Assembly: GCF_002865645.1 (NCBI RefSeq)
Contig: NW_020194672.1
Span: 59,902 to 123,901 of the forward strand
Length of the DNA: 64,000 bases
Reading direction: 5' to 3'
DNA from: Hyaloscypha bicolor E
Lineage: Eukaryota; Ascomycota; Leotiomycetes; Helotiales; Hyaloscyphaceae
Shown here: in pieces, positions 10,443 to 22,868 of the stretch
How the letters are laid out: the number at the start of each line of letters is the position of its first letter
How positions within the stretch are numbered: position 1 is the first letter of the stretch
Position numbers and translations under genes: made by a program
The notes under the pieces: model-generated
Database searches by the model: none
What the model was told of the DNA's origin: nothing
What the model saw: the letters and a program-made list of their open reading frames with translations, nothing else

Positions 10443-11330
10443 ATGTCCAAACCAAACTACCTCGAGTCCCTCGAACGCGACGGCTTCGTCCTCATCCCCT
10501 CGGTCCTAACCCCGGCTCAAATCACCACCCTCCGTACCGCCAGCAAAGAAACTATCGACCTCGCTCGCTCGGGCAACTGGGCCTGGGTCCGCACCCTCCC
10601 CAAGCAATTCCCACCCTGGAACATCGAGCCGGGAGTGAACCCGGCAGCCGGTGGGATCTGGGGCGTGCAATTTCTCATGCACCCAAAACTGCCTAACTCC
10701 CCAACCTTCATCAAGAATTACTTCTCCTCCGCAATCATCGATGTTGTGAAGCAGCTTCTGGAATGCGAGGACGAGGATTTGGTGATGGAGTTGTTCAATC
10801 TGTTGATTCGACCCGATCGCGATTTTGAATTGCGGTGGCATCGGGATGATATCGAGGCTACGGCGACGGCGGAGGAGGAGCTTGAGAGACTGAAGGAGCC
10901 GGCGTGGCATGCGCAGTGGAATTTGTCGTTGTACGATGATGACAGCCTCATTGTTGTTCCTGGCAGTCACAAGCGTGCCCGAACAGACGTGGAGCGGAAC
11001 GCAGACCCATTTGCGAAGGATATCCCGGGAGAGATCAAAGTGCAGATGAAGGCTGGAGATGTGGTGTTCTACAACAACAATATTCTGCACCGAGGGGCGT
11101 ATGTTAGTAGCCAGGAGAGAATGACGCTGCATGGAAGTATGGGCCATGTTGGAGGCAGCAATCTCAGAGCAAGAAATGTGCTGCAGCATGGAATTGGGGA
11201 GTGGGTTTCTGATATCGATTTGAGTGTCCTGGGTGAGAAGGACCAAAAAAGAGCTGAAGACATGCGGGAGAGGTTGCTGAGTATGGGACAGTATGATGAG
11301 AAGACGATGGGTTACTCGTTGAATGGATGA
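10443..11330 (+). CDS. Phytanoyl-CoA dioxygenase (PhyH) family protein
   Basis: Intronless, 295 residues. An N-terminal YLESLERDGFVLIPSVLTPA is typical of PhyH-like Fe(II)/2-oxoglutarate oxygenases. The iron-binding triad is visible: His133-x-Asp135 in LRWHRDD and distal His216 in NNNILHRGAY, with Arg226 as the probable 2-oxoglutarate ligand. SLIVVPGSHKRARTD is the usual turn before the second half of the jelly roll. The family hydroxylates varied substrates, including acyl-CoAs and fungal metabolites. Nothing here fixes the substrate, and no biosynthetic neighbours are present. There is no targeting signal. The start is the only good ATG, placed after CAACCACTCACCCAGA. Confidence 0.88.
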   Translation: MSKPNYLESLERDGFVLIPSVLTPAQITTLRTASKETIDLARSGNWAWVRTLPKQFPPWNIEPGVNPAAGGIWGVQFLMHPKLPNSPTFIKNYFSSAIIDVVKQLLECEDEDLVMELFNLLIRPDRDFELRWHRDDIEATATAEEELERLKEPAWHAQWNLSLYDDDSLIVVPGSHKRARTDVERNADPFAKDIPGEIKVQMKAGDVVFYNNNILHRGAYVSSQERMTLHGSMGHVGGSNLRARNVLQHGIGEWVSDIDLSVLGEKDQKRAEDMRERLLSMGQYDEKTMGYSLNG

Positions 11331-11945
11331 GGTACGGATCGCTCTTATTCTCACTTACTTCGCCGTCACCATTTGTCAAATATTGCCTGGATTCACCCAT
11401 ATCACAGTTGCACAAAAAGCTTTACCTCACATGTCGAAGGCAATGGATCTTTCGTTCTCACCAACCCGCGAGTCCGCTTTTGTCACGTGATCACATGCTT
11501 AACTTTCATCCATTCCCCAGTGTCGTCGATCCGCGCCGAACAAAGGCCCTTGAAAGTTCAGTAATCATTTTGAAGTCATTCCATGAATAACAGTTTTTAG
11601 ATTTGGATATTCCACAGGGTTTAGGAAGCCAATTACTCTCCTTCGGACTTTTCTCCTTTAACGCCGGCAAGCCACGCTTAAACCCCTTCGGACTTTAGAC
11701 CGGAAGCAGTCTCATATAATCATATTGCATTGTCGGATTTTGGGAATTCTCCACGGAGTAAGTGAATAGTATATAATTACCTCAAAGTCTTCTACTCACT
11801 GTCTTCCTTCACCTTTCAACTTAAATCCCAATCACAATCCGATTTTCAATACCTTTTCTCCTCCTTCAAGGAACTTTCCGGCTTTCGAAACTACAGAATA
11901 ATTTCAATCAAACCACGTTAACACCCAACTCCGACCTCATCCAAA
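11331..11945. other. Intergenic
   Basis: No supported gene. A TCACGTGATCACATG segment (about 11483) is a CACGTG E-box-type palindrome. A CT/CA-rich leader precedes the next start. Confidence 0.4.
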
Positions 11946-12932
11946 ATGCCAAACATTCTTATCCTCGGCGCAACAGGCTACATCGGCAGCGCACTCTCCC
12001 AATCCCTCCTCCGGTCAGGAAACCGCCTCGTTTACGGCCACGCCCGCACCCCGGAGAAAGCTAAAGCTCTGCAACGAGATGAGATCACTTCAATCCTCGC
12101 CCCATCTCTCACCTCTCCCTCCCTCATCAATGCCATCGCAACCCATCGAATTGATATCATCGTCGACGTCGCCGGTGCCGATAAAGAAACCTTCGACCTC
12201 CTCAACCTGGTAAAGAAAGCCGGAGCTGAGAGACTCGAGAATGCTCAACGAGAGGGAGTATTGGTGCCGAAGCTAGGCTTCATCTACTGCTCTGGGACCT
12301 GGGTCCATGGCTCCTCCCTCCTCCCAGTGAACGACCTCATGCCAGTCGGAACAGCAAGCGCTCCGTTACCGCCGGCAGAACTCGTGGCTTGGCGCACTGG
12401 ACTTGAGAAAGAGGTGCTTAACGCGAGGGATGTGTTGGACGTTGCGATTGTGAGGCCTGCACTGGTATACGGTCGCTCATCTGCTATTTGGACCTCTCTC
12501 TTCTCACCCCTATTGCAAGCTGCTCAGGGTCAAGGAGAGGGGAATTCAGCCTCCTCGGCGGCGGTGAAGATCCAAGCAGATGATGATTCCAGACCAGGCC
12601 TGGTGCATGTTGATGATGTGGCGTCTGGCTTCCACTGTGCGGTCGATAAGTTGAGCATGATAGCTGGCACGGGTGTCTACCCTGTCTTTGATTTACAGAC
12701 GAGTCAGGAAGACATGAGGGGCATTTTGGGGGCCGCGGCGAGGGAGTTGGGGTGGAAGGGGGGAGTAGAGTTGGTTGGTGCTGGAGAGGATTTGTTTACG
12801 AGGGCGATGTGCACGACTGGGAATTGTAGCAGTGGACGTGCGAAGATTATCTTGGGATGGACACCGAGGAGGGAGGGGTTCGTGCAGGGGATGGGGGTTT
12901 TTGTTAGGGCTTGGGAGTCGGCGAGGGGTTAA
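11946..12932 (+). CDS. NAD(P)-binding epimerase/dehydratase-like (atypical SDR)
   Basis: Intronless, 328 residues. The protein opens with a Rossmann nucleotide-binding loop ILGATGYIGSAL (residues 6-17), followed by VYGHARTPEKAKAL, DIIVDVAGADK, IYCSGTWVHG, IVRPALVYGRSSAIW and VHVDDVASGF, which are the successive core strands of extended SDRs. The usual catalytic YxxxK is absent where it would be expected (the region reads AELVAWRTGLEKEVL), so it belongs with atypical, NmrA-like or epimerase-like SDRs whose activity cannot be read from sequence. No signal peptide. The ATG sits in a CCAAAATGCC context after a pyrimidine-rich leader. Confidence 0.85.
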   Translation: MPNILILGATGYIGSALSQSLLRSGNRLVYGHARTPEKAKALQRDEITSILAPSLTSPSLINAIATHRIDIIVDVAGADKETFDLLNLVKKAGAERLENAQREGVLVPKLGFIYCSGTWVHGSSLLPVNDLMPVGTASAPLPPAELVAWRTGLEKEVLNARDVLDVAIVRPALVYGRSSAIWTSLFSPLLQAAQGQGEGNSASSAAVKIQADDDSRPGLVHVDDVASGFHCAVDKLSMIAGTGVYPVFDLQTSQEDMRGILGAAARELGWKGGVELVGAGEDLFTRAMCTTGNCSSGRAKIILGWTPRREGFVQGMGVFVRAWESARG

Positions 12933-14638
12933 GATGTGGTGTGTGGGTGTGGGTGTGGGAAGAGAGAAGTTGGGGAGAGGGAGAGGGAAAAGAAAAGAAG
13001 AGTTCGGTGTGTACATTTTATGAGGTGAATTTGCCAAGCGAGTGGAAAGGGAACTTTACGACACTTCAAGATTTCGAACAAAAAGGAAAGGTTTAGGAGC
13101 TCAATTAGAAGAGGCAAGATAGACAATAAGCCAGATAATCACGCGATAAATGAAAGGCTTCTAGCATGATTTTGAGCCGCAGATGTATCTCATTTGGGTG
13201 ATTGCTATAAGTAACTTGATCCGTCGTTTTACAAATCGAAGGTCTCAGAGAAGAGAAATCAAGAGTCTGGATATCTTCACGGAGCCGAGTTCAAGAAAGA
13301 GCGGGAAGCGGGAGAAAGAAGCTATGACTGCAGAAGTAGGAGATCTTGAGAAGTGATGTGGTAGTGTTGGATCCGACCACCGACTAGATTTGAGAAAGGC
13401 GGGGTGGAAAAAACTTTCCAAACAACTCTTAGCGACAGCCCATGACTCAAACACCACGTGTACGTAGACTAGACATGATCGCATTGACAATCAGGACCGT
13501 TTCGGGCTAACCGGGCTGTGTTGTGCGTACCTTGTACAGCTATTTTCCAGGGGATCTCACCGCATTGGGCAGAGACCAAAGTATGATCTGGAGGGTAATG
13601 GGCGAAAGCATAAGAACGGAAGAGCGTGCTCAACATGCTCCACTATACGAGTAACAAATAGAAAGGGCAGTAGCTCCAGATTTCTTGTTCTTCTTGAGAA
13701 TCACGTGATGTTAGAACAGAGCAATAAACCTAAGCTGTTGTTGAGACTGCGATAAGCAGGAAGTTACCTTATGCTTAGCATTGTAAGCGAGTACTTGAGA
13801 GGAAAGAGTGAAGGCAGGGGGCGCGTACGGTAAACAGGTGCTTCTTCGGTTCCTGACCACCTGAGATGCATAAAACGTGTCTAGGGAAACTATCGAGACC
13901 AGAGTGTTCCAGGCTGGCACAGGCCAATTCGGATTTTATTGGCTCCCGTTCCTTGTCTGCGGCTGTCTCGCTAGTTCTACACTATTTCCCACAGCCGCAA
14001 TTCGATGACACGTGACGACAAGCTTTTGCCAGGGTACCCGGTAGCTCCTGCTAGCTTCCCGTCGTTGATTTAGCCCTTCGAACTTTCTTGTTTGTCTTCA
14101 GCGGAAATCCACCTATCATATCATAACCTACTGATGATTGCACAAAATAAATACGAATCATGGTCACCTGTTTGCCAAACAAAATATCCTCAAAACTTCA
14201 CGCACGGGACGTGTGGAGTTGTCCGACAGAACTCGGCATAGTTCGTGATTCTCTACACACACGATGCCTCGATGGCCATGTCGCTTGGCAGGTTTTGACA
14301 TCGAGATCGACAATTAAAAGTCCCATGTGCTTCACAACGCCATCGCTTCTACAGGGGAGAGAATGATAGTTGCTTCTTTTCCGAGAAAGTGGGCTGATTT
14401 CCGTGGCTAGGTCTAGACTGTGGACCCCTACGGAGAGTAGTCAGCTCGCAAGCCACACTGTGGCAACTGGAGTCTGGATGCCCCGAAGATACAATTCCCC
14501 ATCCAGTAATATCGCGGGACCTCTTTTCCCGGTCAAAAGCCCGCCTCCACGACCACGACCAACCTAGACCTTCTTTCAACGTTCTACGCACCCGTCGAGC
14601 TCCACGACCCGTACCGTCAAAGATGCCAGGCCAGAGTA
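12933..14638. other. Long intergenic region, probable phytochrome promoter
   Basis: No supported gene in 1.7 kb. CACGTG core palindromes lie at about 13456 (CCACGTGT), 13702 (TCACGTGAT) and 14010 (ACACGTGAC). The last few hundred bases should be the promoter and leader of the phytochrome. An out-of-frame ATG 16 bases upstream of the assigned phytochrome start opens a short upstream frame. Confidence 0.45.
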
Positions 14639-17600
14639 ATGCCCGACCCAAGTTCTCCAAAGGCGGTGGTCTTTGTACCCCCCACGGAATTCACAGTTGA
14701 ACGGATATTTCCAATCCGCAATTTAGTTGGTGATTCAAGGGACACATTGGCGCAGGAAGTGCTGCATCATCCGATTGCAGAAACGAAAGGAGTTGGTGAA
14801 TTGGCATCTAAAGTTCCGGCCCAAACATCCTCGAAAGGTGGTGTCGAAGACTCGAAGAAACTAGATGCTACGCCCAAATCCACCTCGCTCCCTCCTCCAT
14901 ACCCGAAAGTGCCTCCAGGAGACACCATCCGAAAACTCTCCGAATCATACTTGGATGATGGAGAGGGACACGGCAGAAGGAGAACTGAGAGGGCAAGACT
15001 GATACCTACAACAGACGGAAAACCGGATGTTCTCCTTGGCATCATTTCAGATCGGACCACTCCGACTTTTCAAAGATGTGAGGATGAGCCTATCCATACG
15101 CCAGGTGCAGTTCAGCAGTATGGTGTCCTTCTTGCCCTCAAATTCAATGACCACGAAGACCGCGATCTTGAAGTCCGGATAGCCAGTGAGAATTCGCGAA
15201 TTCTATTGGGGTACGGGCCGGAAGAGCTCTTTCGACTGAAGTCTTTTATCAACATACTCGATTCTGAGACACAAGAGGATCTTCTTGCAAGAATACACAA
15301 CGCTCTCAAGCAGAGAAGTAACGACAAACACCCGGACAGAACCCAGGATACCCAGCTCGACGTGTTTCATGCCACTTTTATATTGCCTTCAGGCGCACAA
15401 AACGAGCTTTGGTGTGCGCTGCATATCGCAAACGGCAGTCAGGATCTGGTGATTCTCGAATTCGAACCGTATACCGAGATTTTCAGCTTGCCAGAAGTGG
15501 ACTATCAGAAGACCCTTCCCCCGACCCCGGTCCATACCTTGGATATCGACGTCCCACCAGAAGAGCAACAGAAAAGTAGAACTACAAAGAGTTTCCCCCT
15601 CAGGATTACCAAGATTGCACGACGGAAGAAACAGTATGGTGTTTCTTCGATGGATATTTTCAATGCAATGACTCAAGCACAGCAGCAGCTCGCGGGTGCA
15701 AAATCTGTGCAGCAAGTTCTGGATATTGTAGTAGGTATCGTAGCAGAACTCACTGGCTTTCATCGTGTGATGCTCTATCGCTTTGATTCACAGAAGAATG
15801 GTTGCGTGGATGCAGAGCTGGTCAACCCCCAAGCAAGCGATGATCTCTTCAGGGGTAAGTAGAACTTGATCCCCTTTCCACCCCGTACTAACTTAAGTAA
15901 CAGGACTGCACTTTCCGGCATCCGACATCCCAAAACAAGCCCGGGAACTCTACAAAATCAATCGCATCCGCATCTTGTATGATCGGGACGCAGAGACTGC
16001 TCGATTGGTATGCTTGTTTTGCCAAGTTCCTGCTTTGTGAATCATGCCGGCCAAAAGCTAACTCACAGACTAGGTCTGCCGCGAATTGACCGACTTCGAA
16101 GTTCCCCTTGACTTAACACACTCATATCTGCGGGCAATGTCACCAATTCATTTGAAATATCTCGGGAATATGGGAGTCCGATCGTCCATGTCCATATCGA
16201 TCCTGATAAACTCCGACCTTTGGGGCCTGGTAGCGTGTCATGGCTATGGAGATCTTGGAATACGGGTCACACTTCCAATACGTGAACTCTGCCGAAACAT
16301 AGGGGATTGTGCAGCAACTAACATCGAACGACTGCTCATGCTGCAACGAATCGAGTCTCGGAAGCCTCCCACTACGACTCCTCCAACACAGAATCCAGCT
16401 GGCTTTATAGCAGCATCCTCTGCCGACTTGCTTCGAGTTTTCGGAGCCGACTTTGGCCTCCTTAGCATACAAGGCGAAGCTAGGGCTATTGGGAAGTTAG
16501 AACCATATCGAGAGGCTTTGGCAATTCTTGCATATTTGCAGATGCACAGGTTCACGACTGTTCATGCATGCAAGAACATCAATAGCGAATTCCCAGATAT
16601 CAGCTATCCTCCGGGCATCCACACATTATCTGGGCTCTTGGTTGTCCCATTGAGCATTACAGGAAGTGACTTCCTTGTATTCTTCCGCCGAGGGGAATTA
16701 CGGGAGGTCAGATGGGCGGGCAATCCATATGAGAAAGTAAACAAACCCGGGAGTGAATACCTCGAACCAAGAATGAGTTTCAAGCGCTGGACTGAGACCG
16801 TGCGGGGAATGAGTAAGGAATGGACTGAAGATCAGATGGAGACTGCTTCCGTTCTGAGCTTGCTTTACGGCAGGTTTATCGAAATATGGAGGCAGAAAGA
16901 ATCTGCAGGGCAGAGAAACAGGATGACGAGGTTGTTGATCCAAAATGCAGCCCACGAGGTTCGGACGCCACTCAACGCCATCGTGAACTACCTAGAGATG
17001 GCTCTGGAAAACAAGATTGATGACAACACACGAGAGATCCTGGGGAAAGTATCAACTGCCTCAAACTCACTTGTCTATGTTATAAATGACCTCCTTTCCC
17101 TCACGAAGATAGAGCATGGCGTTGCTCCTTCCCGAGAAGACTCGTTCGACTTAACTGGAACAATTCTGGATACTCTAAACTCTTTCAAGCATGAAGCGAT
17201 TAGAAAGGGCCTGGATCTTACGGTGTCAGCACATCAAGGCTTACCGGACATGATCAAAGGAGACCCCGCCCGTCTTCGCCAAGTCCTATCTAACGTTACC
17301 AGCAATGCTTTTCAACATTCGGTAGAAGGCGGTATCAAAGTCGATATCCGACCTATCCGCATAGAAGGAAACACTTCTATCATCAGCATCACGGTTCAAG
17401 ACATGGGAATTGGCATGTCAGAGAGTCAACTAGATGTGAGTCCTTGTGAACATATGCAAATTCCTTGTACTAACTCGTTGGTTCTCAGGATCTATTCCAG
17501 GAATTTGAGCAAGTCAATGACGAAGAAATAATTACTAATTCTAACACGCCAATATCCATCGCATGTGAGGGGGGTTCACTCGGCATTGGGCTTGCTGTAG

Positions 17601-18575
17601 TTGCGCGCTATGTCAAAAACCTAAAAGGGCAAATCAGGGTACAGAGTGAACTGGGTAAAGGAACCATCTTTGGCATCGAGCTACCTTTTGAACACGCACC
17701 GGAAACAAGTCCTACAGCGCAAATCGTCCCACCATCGCCAGACGAGGCCCCTCAGCCCAAAACCGTACCTTTTGAAGGCGATGCACCTGTTGTCACAGCG
17801 CAATTTACCGGACAGACGAAATCCAAGCTTATCAGACCAACCATACTTCCAGATGGGGTCATTTCACCCACACCAGATTTGCAACAACCTGACAACATGA
17901 CCTCTGGGGACGAGCCAAGCGGCACACTAAGCAGTCAATCAAGCACGGACCCTTCGTCATCTAACTTTCCATTTCCTCGGATGGATGGCGAGCCTCAAGG
18001 TCCTTGTCTCTCAGTTCTCATCGCCGAAGATAACCCCGTCAACGCGAAGGTACTCACCCGCAGGCTACAGAAGCTAGGCCATGAGGTTGACCTGGCACTC
18101 GATGGCCAGCAATGCCGTGATCATTTTGCTTCGAACCCGCAGACTGTCGACGTTATTCTTATGGATTTGCAGGTATGTTGTCTAATTCGCTCATAGCTTT
18201 GGTTTCTGGTTGACCTCGACTAGATGCCATTGGTAGACGGCGCATCATCCACAAAAATGATCCGTCAGTACGAGACAGAACTTATCGAGGAGCTGAGACG
18301 TACTCGTCCACGAGTTCCTATCATCGCTGTGTCGGCTTCGCTCATTGAGGACAAGAGATATGACTACGTGCAAAGCGGGTAAGTGTCTTCCTCATGCGCG
18401 TTGACCTCTTGAGGTTGTACTAATACATCTTGCTAGATTCGACGCTTGGCTCTTGAAACCAATTAACGTGCAGCGCTTAAGCCTTCTATTAAGAGGAGTG
18501 AAGTCTCCTGAGCTGAGAAGAAACGCATTATATACACCAGGGCAGTGGGAAAACGGCGGTTGGTTCTTGGCATGA
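14639..18575 (+). CDS. fphA: Fungal phytochrome, hybrid histidine kinase
   Basis: Six exons (14639-15854, 15904-16007, 16074-17435, 17489-18172, 18224-18378, 18437-18575) encode 1219 residues. An N-terminal extension with FTVERIFPIRNLV is followed by the PAS domain, where CEDEPIHTPGAVQQYG places the likely biliverdin-linking Cys at residue 147. The GAF domain (from about 335) includes HFPASDIPKQARELYKINRI with YDRD and SPIHLKYLGNMGVRSSMSIS. The PHY tongue PRMSFKRW is near 671. The kinase has its phospho-acceptor His734 (AHEVRTPLNAI), N-box RLRQVLSNVTSNA near 840 and GIG boxes. The receiver domain (about 1068-1190) has acceptor Asp1120 in LMDLQMP and the conserved Lys in LLKPI. It is a red/far-red photoreceptor that autophosphorylates and passes phosphate through its receiver domain. 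All key residues are present, so it should be functional. Introns are 49-66 bp. Confidence 0.95.
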
Positions 18576-19545
18576 CCGCGGCAACTGCAACGCGCTATTC
18601 GAAGCACCTTTTTTCATTATTTATATATTTACAGACGATATAAAAAGTCATATGGGTCATTTAGGTGATATGGAGTATACGAGGAACAAAGGAGCGGGGA
18701 TCTATTTATAATATTCCCCGGTATTTACATATGAGGCTCTATATACAGGGCCAAGTCGTCTTCGGGGTCATAGGGGTCGAATGATTTTGCGATTTGCATG
18801 GAGAGGAAGCATGGGGGGTTTGCTATGCAGCGAATGTCGTTCTTGGCCTCGCATAAATAAATAAACATATACACGCCGTGTCCTGGGCCTCCCTCAAATC
18901 GGAGAAGTGATTCCCGTAATGAAAATTTGAGCATCGGAAAAGAGGAGAATCGAATATCAACATGTTGGAACTTCACGATATGATGGAAACATTCGGCTAA
19001 AGCTAATACTAGCCCAATCAAGGAACCACATCCAAGGGGCTCGATCACGTGTTCACCCTCTCAGTCTCGGTCACAATTCCAGCGAGGGCAGGCATCTCAT
19101 ATTAGTCATTCTCCCTAACGACACCTCATCTCATCTCACCGCAAACATTCATCCCCATGGCAATCTCTCTATTACCCGAAAGGGCCGACTGTTCTTCCAT
19201 TCCCCGCATCATATCTTTACAAACAAGGTCAGCAAGTGCTGGCATTGTAACGTTGTACTTGTATTCCGCTACTCGTACTTGTTCTCCGGTGCTCCACACG
19301 ATCCAGTGATTGTGATCGGCATTTCTAGCCTCAAAAACCTGCTCCAGTTCGTCTCACATGCCCGCACAGCGCACAGCGTGCCAAATGTCAGCGGGGTAAT
19401 TGGCAGGGAGTAAAAGGCGGGGTATCTGGTACCTGAGCCATCGATCGTCCGATCATATATCATGGCATCCACTCCCGCGATGGCGTAAGGCACCAGGAGG
19501 CCCGCTTCTTCATTCGACCTTCTTGTCGCGATCAATCTATCAAGC
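18576..19545. other. Intergenic
   Basis: Downstream of the phytochrome (AT-rich 3' end, 18600-18720) and upstream of the GH125 gene. No supported gene. TCACGTG at about 19029. Confidence 0.4.
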
Positions 19546-21384
19546 ATGCAAGACATTCTCAGCCTCCTAAAGCTGGCTGCCACCGTCCTCGTACCCGCTG
19601 TGACGGTAAAGGCACAATGTCCCGACTACTCAATCTACTCACAGCAACGGCACGAGCCTTTCTCCACTGGAAAGTATAGTTTGCCATACATGAGGCCAGA
19701 GCCAGCATGCAGGATGTTTAACTCTTCAGATGTCGAGGATGCGATTGTAGCTATGAAGGACGTGATCAAGGATCCGGATCTGTATCGCCTTTTCGAGAAC
19801 AGTTTTCCGAATAGTCTTGACACGGCTGTGAAGTGGAAGGGGGTTAGTGCGAGTAATGCAGAGGAAGAGTTGACGTTCTTGATCACGGGGGATATAAATG
19901 TACGCCTTTGTGAATTTCTGAAGTCTGAATTACGCGTCTTGGTTTCATACAATCATTTCGAATCATTTCTTGAGTCAGAGGTCACGAAGGAAATACTAAC
20001 TCAACGCAGGCAATGTGGCTCCGCGATTCCGCAAACCAGATGCAATCATACCTCACGCTCCTCAAACCCAACACCTCCACCTCCAGTCTCGCCTCTCTCT
20101 ATCGCGGTGTTATAAACCTGCAAGCACGGTATATCCTCTCCGCCCCGCACTGCAACTCCTTCCAACCACCCATCGAATCCGGGCTCTCACCAACCAGGAA
20201 TCAAGAACTACCGGACAACTTCACGCCACCCATCTCAAACGCCACCGTCTTCGAATGCAAATACGAGCTCGACTCTCTGGCCGCCTTCCTCGAAATCTCA
20301 ACCAACTATTACCAGGCGACGGGGGATGTGGCGTTCTTTGCGAGGTTCGAGTGGGTGCGTGCTGTGCAGATAATCTTGGAGACGACGGAGGCGTTGTTAG
20401 TGGGTATGTATGCGAGTAATGGGTCTGTGAATGCGGTACCATATACGTGGATGCGGACTACGACGAGTGGGACGGAGACGCTGAGTAATAGTGGGAGGGG
20501 GAATCCGGTGCAGGATGGCACTGGACTGGTGAGGAGCGCGTTTCGACCGAGTGATGATGCGTATGTCTCGAACTCTCCAACCCCTTTAGAGTGGTTGGGC
20601 TGACCGTGGTATCAAGTACCATCTATCAACTCTTCATCCCAGCAAACATGATGTTCTCCCGGTATCTCGACTCCGCATCCGAGATCATGGCCGCGATAGG
20701 CGGACAACGGAATCTAGCAAACCACATGCACAACTTCTCCCAAAGCATCCGCCGTGCAGTCACCCAGCACGGAATCGTAAACGACCCTACATATGGCCAA
20801 GTCTACGCTTTTGAAGTTGATGGATTTGGTTCTGGTATAGCCCTGACTTCTTTCCCTTGCGAGCTTGGAGTTCGTGACTGATGCTGGCGGTGGACAGCGA
20901 ACAGAATGGACGACGCAAACATCCCCTCCCTCCTCAGCGCGCCATTCATAGGCTACCTAAACGCCACAGACGCCGTGTATCAAAACACAAGACGCTTCAT
21001 CCTCAGCAAAGATAACCCCTATTACATGCGTGGGCCGGTTATAAACGCGTTTGTCCCCTTTTCCTCCCCTCATTCCCTGAAATTCCAGCTTTCCCTAACA
21101 TGTATATCAGGGTCGGCGGCCCACACGTCTCCTTCGGCTACGCGTGGCCCATGGCCAGCATCGTGCGCATCTTCACGACCTCCTCCGCTTCCGAAATCCA
21201 GACCACGCTCACAGAGCTCGTCAGTTCGACGGCTGGACTGGGGCTGATTCACGAGAGTATTAATTGTTTTGATGAAGGGGATTGGACGAGGCAGTGGTTT
21301 AGCTGGGCGAATGGGTTGTTTGGGCAGTGTTTGCTTGATTTGAAGGAGAGGGTGCCTGGGGTGCTTGGGGCTAGTTATCAGTGA
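19546..21384 (+). CDS. Mug157/GH125-family protein (exo-alpha-1,6-mannosidase family), secreted
   Basis: Five exons (19546-19899, 20010-20560, 20617-20834, 20898-21048, 21111-21384) give 515 residues. A hydrophobic start [19 protein letters not shown], cut near KAQ, is a signal peptide. The family signatures read cleanly across the splice sites: [20 protein letters not shown] (exon 1/2), [38 protein letters not shown] (exon 2/3), [20 protein letters not shown] (exon 3/4), RGPVINAVGGPH and [20 protein letters not shown] (exon 4/5). GH125 enzymes remove alpha-1,6-mannose from glycans, and fungal members are called meiotically up-regulated gene 157 homologues. The first intron is long for this window (110 bp) and the fourth uses a GTTTGT donor. 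Location: secretory pathway or extracellular. Confidence 0.93.
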
Positions 21385-21738
21385 GTAAGAGTCACAAGAT
21401 GGCATCGAGAAGTGAGGAAAATGCGGGGCAAAGGGAAGGGGCAGTAAGAACATAGCGGCTGTAATGAGAGCTTGTAAACAAAACTCTTCGCATATCCGGT
21501 TCGAAGTCCAGTAGCTGCGAAGCATGTAGGACTCGAGCAAGTCTCCTGGGTAGTAATATACAAATATCCCACGTTTGACACCCATACCGGCAATCTAAAG
21601 GATCCCATGAACACATAAAATCTATCTCTCGTCCTTCAGGCCGGAAAAGGTCTCACAAATCCACAGAGGTCTATCAGAAAGTCTCCAAAGCCTACAGGGC
21701 AGTCCTATGAGGATCCATTAGCAAACATGCCCTTCACT
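21385..21738. other. Convergent intergenic spacer
   Basis: Shared 3' region of the convergent GH125 and BYS1-like genes. No gene seen. Confidence 0.4.
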
Positions 21739-22387
21739 CTAGGGTAGATGGTTAGAGAATAGTGGGACCCAGGTAGAACATACATGCATGGAGGTTTGGT
21801 CATCATAGGGCGTCCAATACACATTATCAGGCTTGTCATTAAATCCTTTGTTGTCAGGAGTCGAGACCTGTCTGCATTTCGAGAGTGAGTTCCCGGCTTC
21901 GACGTTCCCTCTCGGTGTGACCGTTACATGGTGCCCATAGAATATGTTTCCTGGTTTGTTCGGGATTGGACTTGGGATTACTGTAGGAGGTGGTTGCTGG
22001 ACGATGTAGCCATCGATCATGCTCAAGTCCCAATAGGTCCGGAACGTGGCCTTATTGTCCACCGTGTACTCGAATTGTAACTGGCCAGTTCCAACTTTTC
22101 CAAGATCCGGGTCGATTGTCATTTTGATGTTTACCGATGGTTGTGTTGATGTTGGGAATCGTTGCTCTGACAATTTGGAAACGGTGAAACGCTCACTAAC
22201 AGCCGGTCCAATGATTGACCAGGCATACACAGGGAATGGACACCTGTGTGTTTGGTTACTTAAGTGTTTAGCTAGCAGGAGGGGGGCGTTACCAATTATA
22301 GAGGATGACATCCGCGGACACAATGCAAGTCCGAAGCAATAAAACCAAGAAGACCGAGCCAGCGACCAAGAAGTTGAAGAGATTCAT
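21739..22387 (-). CDS. BYS1-like small secreted protein
   Basis: Two exons (22294-22387 up to base 22293, and 21739-22243) are separated by a 49-bp GTAACG..CAG intron. MNLFNFLVAGSVFLVLLLRT forms a strong signal peptide ending near VSA. The mature start DVILYNWCPFPVYAWSIIGP, with the Trp codon split by the intron, resembles the opening of fungal BYS1-domain proteins (Blastomyces yeast-phase-specific, thaumatin-like), where a conserved NxCxFPVYxWS is followed by strands such as IKMTIDPD, LQFEYTVD and TYWDLSMIDG. Four cysteines remain in the mature part. The function of this family is unknown and the proteins are extracellular. The Pro-rich VQQPPPTVIPSPIPNKPGN loop is unusually long for the family. 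The assignment is by motif memory and is moderately secure. Confidence 0.7.
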
Positions 22388-22868
22388 TGAAGATTTGTAT
22401 GTCTTTTGTAAGCCCGCAGAAACCGATGAATTTGGTAATTGTTTTGTGCGATGCTAATCCAAAAAGTTTATCGTAATGGTTCGGATTTTTCAAGAAACAA
22501 ACATGTCCTGCGAAGTATTTATGCACGTCGCACCGAATCCGTGAATAAGATATATTTGCGGTGTTTGATATATAGAAGACAACATTTATAGAGTAAAAAT
22601 ACGGTCCAGTGTGTCTCACCAAGTGCAAACATTATTATCCTGAGATCATTCACTGTCATTGTTTCCCAATGAAAGATGACATTGCAGCAAGACATAGAAT
22701 GATGAAGCTGCGACAGTACTTTACAGTGTGAGAAGTCGCAGCGTGGTAAGGGTGGAGAGGAGGGGAGTTGAAAGATGAAAGAGTGATCAACTATCACTTT
22801 TTGACCAAGTTTTGAGTAGGAACTATCCAAGAAGATGCCCAGATTCTCCACGAGGACTCACGCTTCAT
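22388..22868. other. Intergenic
   Basis: Upstream of the BYS1-like gene. No gene seen. Confidence 0.4.

Noticed and set aside
10506..11354. 282-codon antisense frame across the dioxygenase gene
   Set aside because: Shadow of the PhyH coding frame. The sense strand carries all catalytic residues.
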